Positions 9,166-17,426 of a DNA stretch of 64,000 nt are shown piece by piece (the stretch's first letter is position 1; every line of letters starts with the position of its first letter). The stretch is from Streptomyces griseoluteus (GTDB lineage: Bacteria; Actinomycetota; Actinomycetes; Streptomycetales; Streptomycetaceae): contig NZ_SRRU01000001.1 in assembly GCF_004784465.1 (NCBI RefSeq), forward strand, positions 62,001 to 126,000, read 5' to 3'. The position numbers and the translations under genes are program-made. The notes under the pieces are model-generated. The model saw only the letters and a list, made by a program, of their open reading frames with translations, made no database searches and had not been told where the DNA came from.

Positions 9166-9874
9166 CGTGCTCCCCGTGGCACTGGCCGCCCTGTGGGGCG
9201 CCCTGACGGGCGCCCTGCTCCCGAGAGCCGCGTACCGCTTCACGACCCCCCAGGGCACGCCGTGGCGCACGACGTGCGAGGCGGACCACCCCCTGACCGG
9301 CTGGCTGGGTGCGACCCCGTGCCGCCGGTGCCCCCGCACGACTACGCCGGCCCTTCCCACGGTCACGGCACTGGTGTGCGCCCTGCTGGCCCTGGCGACG
9401 GGCCCCCGCCCGGAACTGGCGGCCTGGCTGACCCTGGCCCCGGTGGCGACCCTCCTGACCGCGGTCGACCTGCGAGTCCACCGCCTCCCGGACCCCCTGA
9501 CCCTCCCGCTCACCCCCGCGGTACTGACGCTGCTGGCCCTGGCGGCACAGCTCCCCGACCACACCGGCAGCTACCGCACAGCCCTCTACGGAGCCCTGAC
9601 CCTGGCCGCCGCCTACCTGGCCCTCCACCTCCTCAACCCCTCCGGCATGGGCTTCGGAGACGTGAAACTGGCCCCGGCCCTGGGCGCGTCCCTCGGCTGG
9701 TACGGCTGGCCGACCCTGATGCTCGGCACCTGCGCCACCTTCACGACAGGCGCCCTGTACGGCCTGGCCCTCCTCCTCACCCGCCGGGCCACCCGCAAGT
9801 CGGCCATCCCGTTCGGCCCCTTCCTGCTGACCGGCACGCTGCTGGGCGTACTGCTGGGCGCGTACACGTCCTGA
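9158..9874 (+). CDS. A24-family prepilin peptidase
   Basis: A 238-residue polytopic membrane aspartyl protease that would cleave the leader of prepilin-like proteins. The two catalytic aspartates are visible: D104 in LTAVDLRVHRLPD and D168 in GFGDVK. Around seven hydrophobic segments follow. The N-terminal region keeps C40, C55 and C58, a reduced form of the zinc-binding cysteines in full-length PilD enzymes. No pilin or secretion gene is nearby; the only close partner is the kinase gene it overlaps. The substrate is unknown. Confidence 0.88.
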   Translation: MTDVLPVALAALWGALTGALLPRAAYRFTTPQGTPWRTTCEADHPLTGWLGATPCRRCPRTTTPALPTVTALVCALLALATGPRPELAAWLTLAPVATLLTAVDLRVHRLPDPLTLPLTPAVLTLLALAAQLPDHTGSYRTALYGALTLAAAYLALHLLNPSGMGFGDVKLAPALGASLGWYGWPTLMLGTCATFTTGALYGLALLLTRRATRKSAIPFGPFLLTGTLLGVLLGAYTS

Positions 9875-10017
9875 CCGCCCACACGGCCTGAAGTCGGGTG
9901 ATCCAAGACGCTGGCGTAGGCTGACTGGGTCCGCCCACCCGCCTCCGCTCGCACCCTTGTTACGAGCGCTACGCGCACTGTCCTTCCTTGATTAACCCTT
10001 GACGAAAGGGACGCCCG

Positions 10018-11232
10018 GTGACCGAGAAGGCCGAACTCGCTTCTTTGGATGTCGCAGCCGTGCTGGACCGAGCCGCAGCGGGCGGACGCATCACGCCCGA
10101 GGAAGCGCTCGTCCTCTACCGCGACGCCCCCCTGCACGCGCTCGGCGCGGCCGCCGACGCCGTGCGCCGCCGCAAGTACGCGGGCACCGAGCACATCGCC
10201 ACGTACATCATCGAGCGCAACATCAACTACACGAACGTGTGCGTCACGGCGTGCAAGTTCTGCGCCTTCTACGCGGCCCCGAAGGACACCAAGAAGGGCT
10301 GGTCCCGCGACCTGGACGACATCCTGCGCCGCTGCGCGGAGACGGTCGAACTGGGCGGCACCCAGATCATGTTCCAGGGCGGTCACCACCCGGACTACGG
10401 CGTCGAGTACTACGAGTCGCACTTCAAGGCGATCAAGGACGCGTTCCCCCAGCTGGTCATCCACTCCCTCGGCGCGTCCGAGGTCGAGCACATGGCCAGG
10501 ATCTCCAAGGTCTCGGTGGAGGAGGCCATCACCCGCATCCACCAGGCGGGCCTGGACTCCTTCGCCGGCGCCGGCGCCGAACTCCTCCCGGCCCGCCCCC
10601 GCAAGGCGATCGCCCCGCTGAAGGAGAGCGGCGAGCGCTGGCTGGAGATCATGGAGACGGCGCACAACCTGGGTGTGGAGTCGACGTCCACGATGCTGAT
10701 GGGCACGGGCGAGACGAACGCCGAGCGCATCGAGCACCTGCGCATGATCCGGGACGTGCAGGACCGTACGGGCGGCTTCCGGGCCTTCATCCCGTACACC
10801 TACCAGCCCGAGAACAACCACCTGAAGGGCCGTACGCAGGCGACGCTCTTCGAGTACCTGCGCATGATCGCGATCGCGCGCCTGTTCATGGACAACGTCC
10901 AGCACATCCAGGGCTCGTGGCTGACCACGGGCAAGGAGGTGGGCCAGCTCTCGCTGCACTACGGCGCGGACGACCTGGGCTCGATCATGCTGGAGGAGAA
11001 CGTGGTCTCCTCGGCCGGTGCAAAGCACCGCAGCAACCGCCTGGAGATCATCGACCTGATCCGCAAGGCGGGCCGCACGCCGGCACAGCGGGCGACCACC
11101 TACGAGCACCTGGTGGTCCACGAGGACCCGGCGAACGACCCGGTCGACGACAGGGTGGTCTCCCACATCTCCTCGACCGCGATCGAGGGCGGCACGGCCC
11201 ACCCCGAACTGAAGCTGATCGCCTCCAACTAG
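10018..11232 (+). CDS. mqnC: Cyclic dehypoxanthinyl futalosine synthase MqnC (radical SAM)
   Basis: MqnC cyclises dehypoxanthine futalosine to the spiro intermediate on the way to dihydroxynaphthoate. The 404-residue protein has radical SAM cysteines C75, C79 and C82 (NVCVTACKFCAF), the MFQGGHHPDYGVEYYE segment and the GETNAERIEHL stretch, and is of typical length. It is the paralogue of MqnE in this window but differs in the region after the cluster (AAPKDTKKGWS). GAAAGGG lies about 8 bases before the GTG. The truncated amidohydrolase-like gene begins 8 bases after its stop, so the two are probably co-transcribed. Confidence 0.95.
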   Translation: MTEKAELASLDVAAVLDRAAAGGRITPEEALVLYRDAPLHALGAAADAVRRRKYAGTEHIATYIIERNINYTNVCVTACKFCAFYAAPKDTKKGWSRDLDDILRRCAETVELGGTQIMFQGGHHPDYGVEYYESHFKAIKDAFPQLVIHSLGASEVEHMARISKVSVEEAITRIHQAGLDSFAGAGAELLPARPRKAIAPLKESGERWLEIMETAHNLGVESTSTMLMGTGETNAERIEHLRMIRDVQDRTGGFRAFIPYTYQPENNHLKGRTQATLFEYLRMIAIARLFMDNVQHIQGSWLTTGKEVGQLSLHYGADDLGSIMLEENVVSSAGAKHRSNRLEIIDLIRKAGRTPAQRATTYEHLVVHEDPANDPVDDRVVSHISSTAIEGGTAHPELKLIASN

Positions 11233-11239
11233 CCGCAAA

Positions 11240-11839
11240 GTGCTGACACTTCACGTAGCCGAGAACTCCCCGGAGACAGCGGTCCTGGTCGACGGCGCGA
11301 CGATCGCAGCCGTAGCCCCGTACGAAGAGCTGACCGCGGCGGCCCCACGGGCGAGAGTACGAAGGTGGCCCGGCATCCTCACGCCGGGCCTCCTGAACCC
11401 GTACGCCCCGGAACTCCTGGAGTCGACCTACCACCCGGACCCCCGCGAGGCGGACGCCCTGGGCACCGACCCCATCACCGGCGAACGCGCACAGGCGATC
11501 TTCCGCCGCGACCCTTCCCTCCTCGGCGCGAGCGCCCGAAGAGGCGTACAACGCATGCTGGCCCACGGCACGGTGGCGGTGGCAGGCGAGCTACGCACCC
11601 GCACGGTGGCGGACGTGGTCCGCAGAGCAGGCTTGGCAGTAGGCCAACGCCCACCCCGCCTGCCGGGCCCCCCATCACTGTCTCCCCGCCCCCTGATCCT
11701 CCTGCCGCCTCTGGCGCGGGGCGGCGCGGCCCGCTTCGCGGTGTTCGACGTAGCGTCGCGCGACGACTTGGTGAACCGAGGCGCAAGCACCTGCGTGGCG
11801 ACGGTGATCGAGGGCCGAATCGTCCACAGAAGCCGCTGA
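11240..11839 (+). CDS. Amidohydrolase-like protein lacking the catalytic barrel
   Basis: This 199-residue protein looks like the two ends of an amidohydrolase. Residues 1-50 have the N-terminal sandwich pattern ending in GILTPGLLNPYAPEL, where active enzymes have PGLVNxHxH; both histidines are gone. The end (ARFAVFDV, then VATVIEGRIVHRS) matches the C-terminal strands of such enzymes. The metal-binding TIM barrel of about 250 residues is missing, replaced by a short Arg/Pro-rich link. It is almost certainly not a hydrolase. Placement between mqnC and menG suggests a link to menaquinone synthesis, in which one deaminase (MqnX) is an amidohydrolase; that link is inferred. Codon use is less biased than its neighbours (AGA, CGA, GTA and TTG are frequent). 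Confidence 0.75.
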   Translation: MLTLHVAENSPETAVLVDGATIAAVAPYEELTAAAPRARVRRWPGILTPGLLNPYAPELLESTYHPDPREADALGTDPITGERAQAIFRRDPSLLGASARRGVQRMLAHGTVAVAGELRTRTVADVVRRAGLAVGQRPPRLPGPPSLSPRPLILLPPLARGGAARFAVFDVASRDDLVNRGASTCVATVIEGRIVHRSR

Positions 11840-11882
11840 CCGAGACGGCGGGAGACCCGGCGACGGCGGCGAGGGGACGTGT

Positions 11883-11973
11883 CGGGGGGTGTCCGCCCGC
11901 AGCGGCCGGCGATGAGGCAAGCCGAACGCATCCAAGAAACAGAAGTCGCCGGACCGAGGACGGACACCCCCCG
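11883..11973. repeat. 13-base inverted repeat between mqnC and menG
   Basis: CGGGGGGTGTCCG (11883-11895) is perfectly complementary to CGGACACCCCCCG (11961-11973), with 65 bases between. It lies in the 211-base gap before menG. It may be a terminator with a large apical loop or a protein site; no U-run follows on either strand. Confidence 0.7.
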
Positions 11974-12050
11974 GCGCGGCCCCGCCCCCAAGACGCACCG
12001 GACCCCGTGCCGCCCCGAACCACAGCGGACGAGCCTGCAACAATGACACG

Positions 12051-12746
12051 GTGACCCGCGCTTCCTTGAACAAGCAGCCCCACGAAGTCGCCGAGATGTT
12101 CGACGACGTGGCGGAACGGTACGACCTCACGAACGACGTGCTGTCACTGGGCCAGGACCGCCGCTGGCGCAAGGAGGTGGCGAAGGCGGTGGACGCCCGC
12201 CCCGCGCAGAAGGTGCTGGACCTGGCGGCGGGCACGGCGACGTCGTCGCTCCCGTTCGCGAGGGCGGGCGCCTATGTGGTCCCCTGCGACTTCTCCCTGG
12301 GCATGCTCCAGGTGGGCAAGAAGAAGCACCCGTGGCTCCCGATCACAGCGGGCGACGCGACAAGGCTCCCGTTCAGGGACGACACCTTCGACGCGGTGAC
12401 GATCTCCTTCGGCCTGCGCAACGTCCAGGACACGGACGCCGCGCTGAGCGAGCTGTACCGGGTGACGAAGCCGGGCGGCAGGGTGGTGATCTGCGAGTTC
12501 TCGCACCCCACGTGGGCCCCGTTCCGCACGGTGTACACGGAGTACCTGATGAGGGCGCTCCCCCCGGTGGCACGTTCGGTGTCGTCGAACCCGGACGCGT
12601 ACGTGTACCTGGCGGAATCCATCCGCGCCTGGCCCGACCAGCCGGCGCTGGCGGAGAAGCTCCAGAAGGCCGGCTGGTCGAAGGTGGCCTGGCGCAACCT
12701 GACCGGAGGCGTGGTGGCCCTGCACCGGGGCTTCAAGCAGCTCTGA
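12051..12746 (+). CDS. menG: Demethylmenaquinone methyltransferase MenG/UbiE
   Basis: The enzyme C-methylates demethylmenaquinone with SAM, the last step of menaquinone head-group synthesis. The 231-residue protein shows the UbiE family signatures: [19 protein letters not shown] at the start, SAM motif [14 protein letters not shown], and the [18 protein letters not shown] block, ending in [14 protein letters not shown]. Length matches. The GTG at 12051 follows AACAAT (12039-12044) by 6 bases, so the message may be leaderless. It converges on the PASTA gene with 4 bases between stops. Confidence 0.95.
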   Translation: MTRASLNKQPHEVAEMFDDVAERYDLTNDVLSLGQDRRWRKEVAKAVDARPAQKVLDLAAGTATSSLPFARAGAYVVPCDFSLGMLQVGKKKHPWLPITAGDATRLPFRDDTFDAVTISFGLRNVQDTDAALSELYRVTKPGGRVVICEFSHPTWAPFRTVYTEYLMRALPPVARSVSSNPDAYVYLAESIRAWPDQPALAEKLQKAGWSKVAWRNLTGGVVALHRGFKQL

Positions 12747-12750
12747 CCGC

Positions 12751-13086
12751 TCAGCGCCCGATCATCTCGAACGCGTCCCCGGGCTCCCCGAGTTCCCGCT
12801 GCAGCCCCCCGGAGGGCGGCGCGGGCAACCGGGGTTCCCGCACACCCCCGCCCCCTTCGCCCTCCCCGAAGTCGAACCACACGTAGACGACGGAGTCAGG
12901 CGGAACTTCCGCACCGGGCGCGGGAAACTGCCGTACGACGTAGTCCACGACGACGCCCGCGAACTCGGGCCGGTCCGGCGCGTTGAGAAACAGCCCCCGG
13001 GCCCGAGCGGCCGCGCGGGCGTCCACGGCCATGAGCCCGACAAACCGAGGCACACGCACCTCGGACGTTTTGGGTGGTATTCGCAC
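12751..13086 (-). CDS. Small PASTA-domain protein
   Basis: A 111-residue protein made of one PASTA domain (VRVPRFVGLMAVDARAAARARGL, then QFPAPGAEVPPDSVVYVWF) followed by an acidic Gly/Pro-rich tail. PASTA domains in membrane kinases and penicillin-binding proteins bind peptidoglycan fragments, but this copy has no signal peptide or membrane helix, so it appears cytosolic. The GTG at 13086 is chosen because GGGGGTGA lies 6 bases before it; the frame is open to 13164. Function unknown. Confidence 0.65.
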   Translation of the reverse strand: MRIPPKTSEVRVPRFVGLMAVDARAAARARGLFLNAPDRPEFAGVVVDYVVRQFPAPGAEVPPDSVVYVWFDFGEGEGGGGVREPRLPAPPSGGLQRELGEPGDAFEMIGR

Positions 13087-13178
13087 TGATGTCACCCCCA
13101 GCGGTACTGGCAGGGTAACTCCGGGGAAGAGCACCCGGAAATGACATCTCTCTTTCTGTGACAATCAAATACGGAGAG

Positions 13179-13685
13179 TCACAACTCAAGGGAGTAGCAA
13201 AGCCCTTGCCGCTCGGACGCGGGAGTGACGAACCGCTCGGAGAGCCGCATCCCCAGCCGCTGGGTGACAGCGATGGACCGCTCGTTCTCGGCGTCGACCA
13301 TGGCGACCACCCGCCGCACCCCGGCGGAGCGAACCCGCGCGAGACAATCGGCCGCGGCGACAGACGCGTACCCCAGCCCCCAGTGCGCCCGCCCCAGCCG
13401 CCACCCGATCTCGATCTCCCCGACGGGCCCCCAGGCGTGCGGCCAGGGCTGGGCCCCGGTGAACCCGACGACGTCCCCGGAGGCGTCGAGCACGGACCAC
13501 AGACAGAACCCGAGCTCGGCGTCGTGCCGCCGCTGCCGGGCGGTGAGTTCCTCGTACACGGACAGCTCGGCCGCCCGCCCCCCGTGGAACCGCATGACCT
13601 CGGGATCGGCGAAGACCCGGTGCCAGGCGAAGGCGTCCTCGTCGGTGGGCACACGCAGCCGTACTACAGGGGGAGTTGGGTTCAC
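13179..13685 (-). CDS. RimJ/RimL-type GNAT acetyltransferase
   Basis: The 168-residue protein has the RimJ/RimL acetyltransferase layout: VRLRVPTDEDAFAWHRVFADPEVMRF at the N-terminus, EIEIGWRLGRAHWGLGYASVA carrying the acetyl-CoA loop (about 104-124), and NERSIAVTQRLGMRLSE near the end. Some relatives acetylate ribosomal-protein N-termini and others detoxify antibiotics; the substrate here is unknown. The GTG at 13685 has AAGGGC upstream. It is divergent from the geranylgeranyl-reductase gene, with about 100 bases between. Confidence 0.85.
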   Translation of the reverse strand: MNPTPPVVRLRVPTDEDAFAWHRVFADPEVMRFHGGRAAELSVYEELTARQRRHDAELGFCLWSVLDASGDVVGFTGAQPWPHAWGPVGEIEIGWRLGRAHWGLGYASVAAADCLARVRSAGVRRVVAMVDAENERSIAVTQRLGMRLSERFVTPASERQGLCYSLEL

Positions 13686-13783
13686 GGAGCAGCCCTTCAG
13701 CCGGTTGATCAATTCTGCTGAATAGACTGCCCATGTCCAGTGCCCGTCGGCACGAAGATTCACAACCTTGGGGAGAACCCGCC

Positions 13784-15067
13784 GTGACTGAGCCCCTCTC
13801 CGACAACACCGCAGACGTGATCGTCGTGGGCGCGGGGCCGGCCGGCTCCACCACGGCCTACCACCTCGCCAAGGCCGGACTCGACGTCCTGCTGCTGGAG
13901 AAGACCGAGTTCCCGAGGGAGAAGGTCTGCGGTGACGGCCTGACCCCGCGCGCGGTCAAGCAGCTCGTGGCCATGGGTATCGACATCTCCGAGGAGGCGG
14001 GCTGGCTGCGCAACAAGGGCCTGCGCATCATCGGCGGCGGCTCCAGGCTCCAGCTGGACTGGCCCGATCTCGCCTCGTACCCGAACTTCGGGCTGGTGCG
14101 GAAGCGGGACGACTTCGACGAGCAGCTGGCCCGGCAGGCGCAGAAGGCGGGCGCCCGGCTGTTCGAGCTGTGCAATGTGAGTGGCCCGATCATCGACGAC
14201 CGTACGGGCCGGATCACGGGCGTGACGGCGAAGCTGGGCGACGACAAGCGCCCGGTCACCTTCCACGCACCCCTCGTCGTCGCCGCCGACGGCAACTCCA
14301 CCCGGCTCTCCCTCGCCATGGGCCTGCACCGCCGGGAGGACCGTCCGATGGGCGTGGCGGTGCGTACGTACTTCGAGTCGCCGCGTCACGAGGACGACTA
14401 CCTGGAGTCCTGGCTGGAGCTGTGGGACCGCCGGGGCGCCCAGGACCGCCTGCTGCCCGGCTACGGCTGGATCTTCGGCATGGGCGACGGCACGTCCAAC
14501 GTGGGCCTCGGCGTGCTGAACACCTCGGAGTCCTTCAAGGAGCTGGACTGGCGCGAGGTGCTCAAGGCGTGGTGCGCGTCGATGCCGGAGGAGTGGGGCT
14601 ACACCCCGGAGCACATGACGGGCCCGATCCGGGGCGCGGCCCTGCCGATGGCCTTCAACCGCCAGCCGCACTACACCAAGGGCCTGCTGCTGGTCGGTGA
14701 CGCCGGCGGCATGGTGAACCCCTTCAACGGCGAGGGCATCGCCTACGCCATGGAGTCCGGCCAGCTCGCTGCCGACGTCATCGTCCAGGCCCACGCCCGC
14801 CCGACCCCGGCCACCCGCGAGATCGCCCTCCAGCGCTACCCCCGCGTCCTCAAGGACACCTACGGCGGGTACTACACCCTCGGCCGCGCCTTCGTGAAAC
14901 TCATCGGCAACCCCAAGGTCATGCAGATCGGCGCCCAGCGCGGCCTCACCCACCCCCTCCTGATGAAGTTCGTTCTCAAGCTCCTCGCCAACCTGACGGA
15001 CCCCACGGGCGGCGACACCATGGACCGTGTCATCAACGGCCTGACGAAGGTGGCCCCGAAGGCGTGA
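13784..15067 (+). CDS. Geranylgeranyl-reductase-family FAD protein, probable menaquinone tail reductase
   Basis: A 427-residue flavoprotein with the Rossmann FAD motif DVIVVGAGPAGSTTAYHLAKAG at the N-terminus, the family PREKVCGDGLTPRAV segment and the second FAD motif VGDAGGMVNPFNGEGI (about 305-320). The family reduces isoprenoid double bonds; the mycobacterial member MenJ reduces one unit of the menaquinone tail. Streptomyces make partly saturated menaquinones, and this gene lies between menG and the nuo operon, so that role is likely but inferred. The GTG at 13784 follows GGGGAGAA; an ATG at 13733 lacks such a site. Confidence 0.85.
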   Translation: MTEPLSDNTADVIVVGAGPAGSTTAYHLAKAGLDVLLLEKTEFPREKVCGDGLTPRAVKQLVAMGIDISEEAGWLRNKGLRIIGGGSRLQLDWPDLASYPNFGLVRKRDDFDEQLARQAQKAGARLFELCNVSGPIIDDRTGRITGVTAKLGDDKRPVTFHAPLVVAADGNSTRLSLAMGLHRREDRPMGVAVRTYFESPRHEDDYLESWLELWDRRGAQDRLLPGYGWIFGMGDGTSNVGLGVLNTSESFKELDWREVLKAWCASMPEEWGYTPEHMTGPIRGAALPMAFNRQPHYTKGLLLVGDAGGMVNPFNGEGIAYAMESGQLAADVIVQAHARPTPATREIALQRYPRVLKDTYGGYYTLGRAFVKLIGNPKVMQIGAQRGLTHPLLMKFVLKLLANLTDPTGGDTMDRVINGLTKVAPKA

Positions 15068-15085
15068 TCCCCCCGGGGGGAATCA
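15065..15085. terminator. Stop-spanning palindrome between convergent genes
   Basis: The 21 bases pair 9 of 10 positions around 15075 (TGAT-CCCCCC-GGGGGG-ATCA, one mismatch). They include the TGA of the flavoprotein gene and the TGA (TCA on the plus strand) of the deformylase. It may act as a short two-way terminator; the near-zero loop weakens that reading. Confidence 0.45.
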
Positions 15086-15703
15086 GCTCAGCCGAGTCGC
15101 CCGGGCGGCCCGGCGGGACAGCACCTCGTCCCGCCGGGCCGCGGTCTGCCGCAACGCATCCCGTTTGTCCCGCCTGGAGAGGCGGTCCAGGTAGACGACG
15201 CCGTGGGTGTGGTCGGTCTCGTGGGCGAGGCAGCGGGCGAAGTAGCCGGTGCCTTCGACGACCAGGGGGCTGCCGGTCCTGTCCTGGCCGTGGACGACGG
15301 CTCGTCCGGGGCGGGGGACGGACATCGTCGCGCCGGGGACCGAGAGGCAGCCCTCGATGTCGTCGAGCAACGGCCGTCCGGGCGGGGCGGGTTCCAGGAC
15401 CGGGTTGACGATGTGCCCGACGTGGCGGACGCCGTCGTCGTCGGGGCAGTCGTAGACGAAGAGCCGGAGCCCGACGCCGACCTGGTTCGCCGCGAGGCCG
15501 GCGCCCTCGGCGACGTACATCGTGCGGAACATGTCGTCGATGAGGGCCGCGAGGTCGGGCCCGAACTCCGTGACGTCCCGGCACGGCTTGTGCAGGACCT
15601 CCTCGCCGGTCTCGGTGATGCGGCGCACCGCACCCCGTCCGGCCTCCGGGGCGTGCCGGGGGTAGTGGCCGACGGGACTTCCCTGGACGAACACGCGTGG
15701 CAT
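15083..15703 (-). CDS. def: Peptide deformylase
   Basis: The 206-residue metalloprotease removes the formyl group from new proteins. All three motifs are intact: GAGLAANQVG (about 67-76), EGCLSV with metal ligand C119, and HETDH with H161, catalytic E162 and H165. The Arg/Asp-rich C-terminal helix (LDRLSRRDKRDALRQ) is like that of the second actinobacterial deformylases, which often occur as extra copies. The ATG at 15703 is preceded by AGGGAGAC on the minus strand. It is downstream of the NlpC/P60 gene, with a terminator between. Confidence 0.93.
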   Translation of the reverse strand: MPRVFVQGSPVGHYPRHAPEAGRGAVRRITETGEEVLHKPCRDVTEFGPDLAALIDDMFRTMYVAEGAGLAANQVGVGLRLFVYDCPDDDGVRHVGHIVNPVLEPAPPGRPLLDDIEGCLSVPGATMSVPRPGRAVVHGQDRTGSPLVVEGTGYFARCLAHETDHTHGVVYLDRLSRRDKRDALRQTAARRDEVLSRRAARATRLS

Positions 15704-15776
15704 CGCGCTGTCTCCCTCTGCTCCGTGGAAGGCCGCCGGGCGGCGGCCCGGGCCCGAGCATGGCAGGAGACGCACG

Positions 15777-15807
15777 AAGGCCGCTGCCCCCCGAGGGCAG
15801 CGGCCTT
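15777..15807 (-). terminator. Terminator of the NlpC/P60 gene
   Basis: AAGGCCGCTGCCC (15777-15789) pairs perfectly with GGGCAGCGGCCTT (15795-15807) around a 5-base loop. It lies 25 bases past the NlpC/P60 stop codon on the minus strand, and a second GGCCGCC/GGCGGCC hairpin follows at 15731-15748. There is no U-run, as usual in Streptomyces. Confidence 0.75.
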
Positions 15808-15831
15808 GTCGTGCGGGTGGGGCGGAGGGGG

Positions 15832-16662
15832 TCAGAGGACCCGGACCGCGCCGGTGGGCTGGTCGTAGGAGAGGGGACGCTCCACGACGCCCGTGGAGGG
15901 GTTCTGGGCGCCGACGAACATGCCGTCGCCGACGTAGACGCCCACGTGGTACGCGCTGCCCGCGCTGCCCCAGTAGAGGATGTCGCCGGGCTGGAGGTTG
16001 CTCAGGGAGACCTGGGTGCCGGCCGTGGACTGGTCCTGGGAGACGCGCGGCAGGCTGATGCCGACCTGCTTGAACGCCGTCTGGACCAGGCCCGAGCAGT
16101 CGTAGGCGGAGGGGCCGGTGGCGCCGGAGACGTACGCCTTGCCGACCTGGGACTTCACGAACGACACGATGGCCGCGGCCGAACCGGTCGCGCTGGACGA
16201 GCCGGTGACCGTGGCGGTGCCCGCGTCGGTGCTCGCGGACGCGGACGCGGAGAGCACGGTGCGCTCGGCGTTGCGGGTGGCACGGGCGGCGGCCTCCTTA
16301 CGGGCCTCCTCCTGCGCCTTCTTCTTCGCCTCGGCCTTCTGCCGCGCCTCGGCGAGGTCCGCCTTGGCCTGCTTCGCGGCGCTGGCGGCGGCCGCGTCAC
16401 GCTCGGCCTGCAGCTCGTAGTTCGCGGCCGCCTGCTGGGTGGCGTCCGCGGACTGAGCGACCTGGGTGGCCACGTCGGCGGTGAGGGTGGGGAGTTCGAG
16501 CGTCTGCGTCACGGGCTCGGCCTCGGCCGCGTTCGCGTAACCGGCCGCTCCGGCGACCGCCAGGGTGCTGAGGACGCCGCCGGCGACACCGGACCGCACG
16601 ACGATGGACGACGCGCTGCGGCGGGGCTTCCGGTGGCTGCGTATGTGAGCGGTGTGGGACAT
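15832..16662 (-). CDS. Secreted NlpC/P60 (C40) peptidoglycan hydrolase
   Basis: The 276-residue protein has a basic N-terminus (HRKPRRSAS) and a hydrophobic signal segment (about 20-46, ending YANAAEA), a long alanine/lysine-rich coiled-coil region (about 60-135), and a C-terminal NlpC/P60 domain. The catalytic cysteine is C189 (AYDCSGLV) and the histidine H239 (AYHVGVYVGDG). It should cut stem peptides outside the membrane. An ATG 30 bases upstream (16692) is possible and has AAGGAG inside it; 16662 is preferred for its conventional signal peptide. No ydaO-type riboswitch was found upstream. Confidence 0.92.
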   Translation of the reverse strand: MSHTAHIRSHRKPRRSASSIVVRSGVAGGVLSTLAVAGAAGYANAAEAEPVTQTLELPTLTADVATQVAQSADATQQAAANYELQAERDAAAASAAKQAKADLAEARQKAEAKKKAQEEARKEAAARATRNAERTVLSASASASTDAGTATVTGSSSATGSAAAIVSFVKSQVGKAYVSGATGPSAYDCSGLVQTAFKQVGISLPRVSQDQSTAGTQVSLSNLQPGDILYWGSAGSAYHVGVYVGDGMFVGAQNPSTGVVERPLSYDQPTGAVRVL

Positions 16663-17186
16663 GGGAACAACCGGTACCAGGGGCTCCTTCATATCTTCAA
16701 CAAACGTGTGCTGCGCCACAATTGTTCAATCGGATCTCCGAAACCCGGTCGCGTCACTCTTTATTGACGCCGTAACGGACATAGCGGACGGGCGCCATTG
16801 GGCCGTTGATCACGGTCTTTGATCATTACGTCCGAATTGCCCCGCGCCTACCATCGGTTGGGGTCGATGGCCAAGCCCGGCTCCGGAACGCCCGCCACCG
16901 GTGTGGCGGAGGTCACGGAACGGTCACCGGAAGAGTCGCGTCCGCGCCGACCGGCCGCGCGCCGGGACTTCGTGAACGCGCGCACGCGCTCCGGCCGCGT
17001 CCACACCGCGCCCCGGATCTCCCCCCGAGGTGTGAATGCCCTCCACTAGCAGTCGCATGCGTCCAGCACCAATTTGCATGCACCGGAACCCTCTTGATAT
17101 TGAGCCAACCCTCCCGCACCCCTTCTGGCGTGCGCCGACGGGCGGGATTGTCACTTCTGGTGATCAACTGAACGCTTCGCGTGCGA

Positions 17187-17271
17187 AGATCACCCATCCT
17201 CCGGCTTCATGATCGTTCGTCAGGTGGTGGAGATCACAAAGCTTGTGCAATACCCCGTGTCGCAGATCACA
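17187..17271 (+). promoter_or_regulatory. Three phased AGATCAC direct repeats upstream of nuo
   Basis: AGATCAC(A) occurs at 17187, 17231 and 17264. The spacings are 44 and 33 bases, that is four and three turns of an 11-base helix. A reverse copy, GTGATC, is at 17160-17165. The third repeat overlaps the expected -35 of the nuo promoter, so an activator or repressor binding one DNA face is plausible. No known regulator is assigned. Confidence 0.5.
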
Positions 17272-17283
17272 GAGCGGCGGGCA

Positions 17284-17322
17284 TAAGATGCGGAGCAGTT
17301 GGGCTTGTGACCTGCTTCACAT
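17284..17322 (+). promoter_or_regulatory. nuo promoter -10 box and Rex-type operator
   Basis: TAAGAT (17284-17289) is a good -10 box, predicting a start near 17296. TTGTGACCTGCTTCACAT (17305-17322) follows. Its half-sites TGTGA and TCACA are 6 bases apart, matching the Rex operator pattern TGTGAnnnnnnTCACA. Rex is the NADH/NAD+ redox repressor; nuo is a known type of Rex target in Streptomyces. The position just after the start site suits repression. The Rex gene is not in the window. Confidence 0.75.
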
Positions 17323-17426
17323 GTTCTCGATCTTCGCCGGGACGGGTGGGGTCGGTGGGACGGAAGAGGCGGCTGTGAGCCCGTGATCCGCCACCAGTCA
17401 ATGCCGACTGAAGGGAGCGAGGAGCG

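Larger units (their letters stand above)
16663..17426. promoter_or_regulatory. 764-base divergent control region of NlpC/P60 and nuo
   Basis: No convincing gene lies here. The left part should carry the NlpC/P60 promoter. The middle has two sphI-like palindromes, GCATGC (17055-17060) and TTGCATGCA (17074-17082). The right part holds the nuo control elements listed separately. CACAA-AGC-TTGTG (17235-17247) is a further short inverted repeat. A possible 121-codon frame at 16806-17171 has poor coding character. Confidence 0.7.

Noticed and set aside
16663..17160. A c-di-AMP riboswitch upstream of the NlpC/P60 gene
   Set aside because: Such switches are common before actinobacterial wall hydrolases, but the conserved GGGGGACCCA and GACAGCTCACC blocks are absent here.
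16806..17171. Possible 121-codon gene in the nuo control region
   Set aside because: Poor third-position GC bias, no ribosome site and no domain; the area holds regulatory repeats instead.
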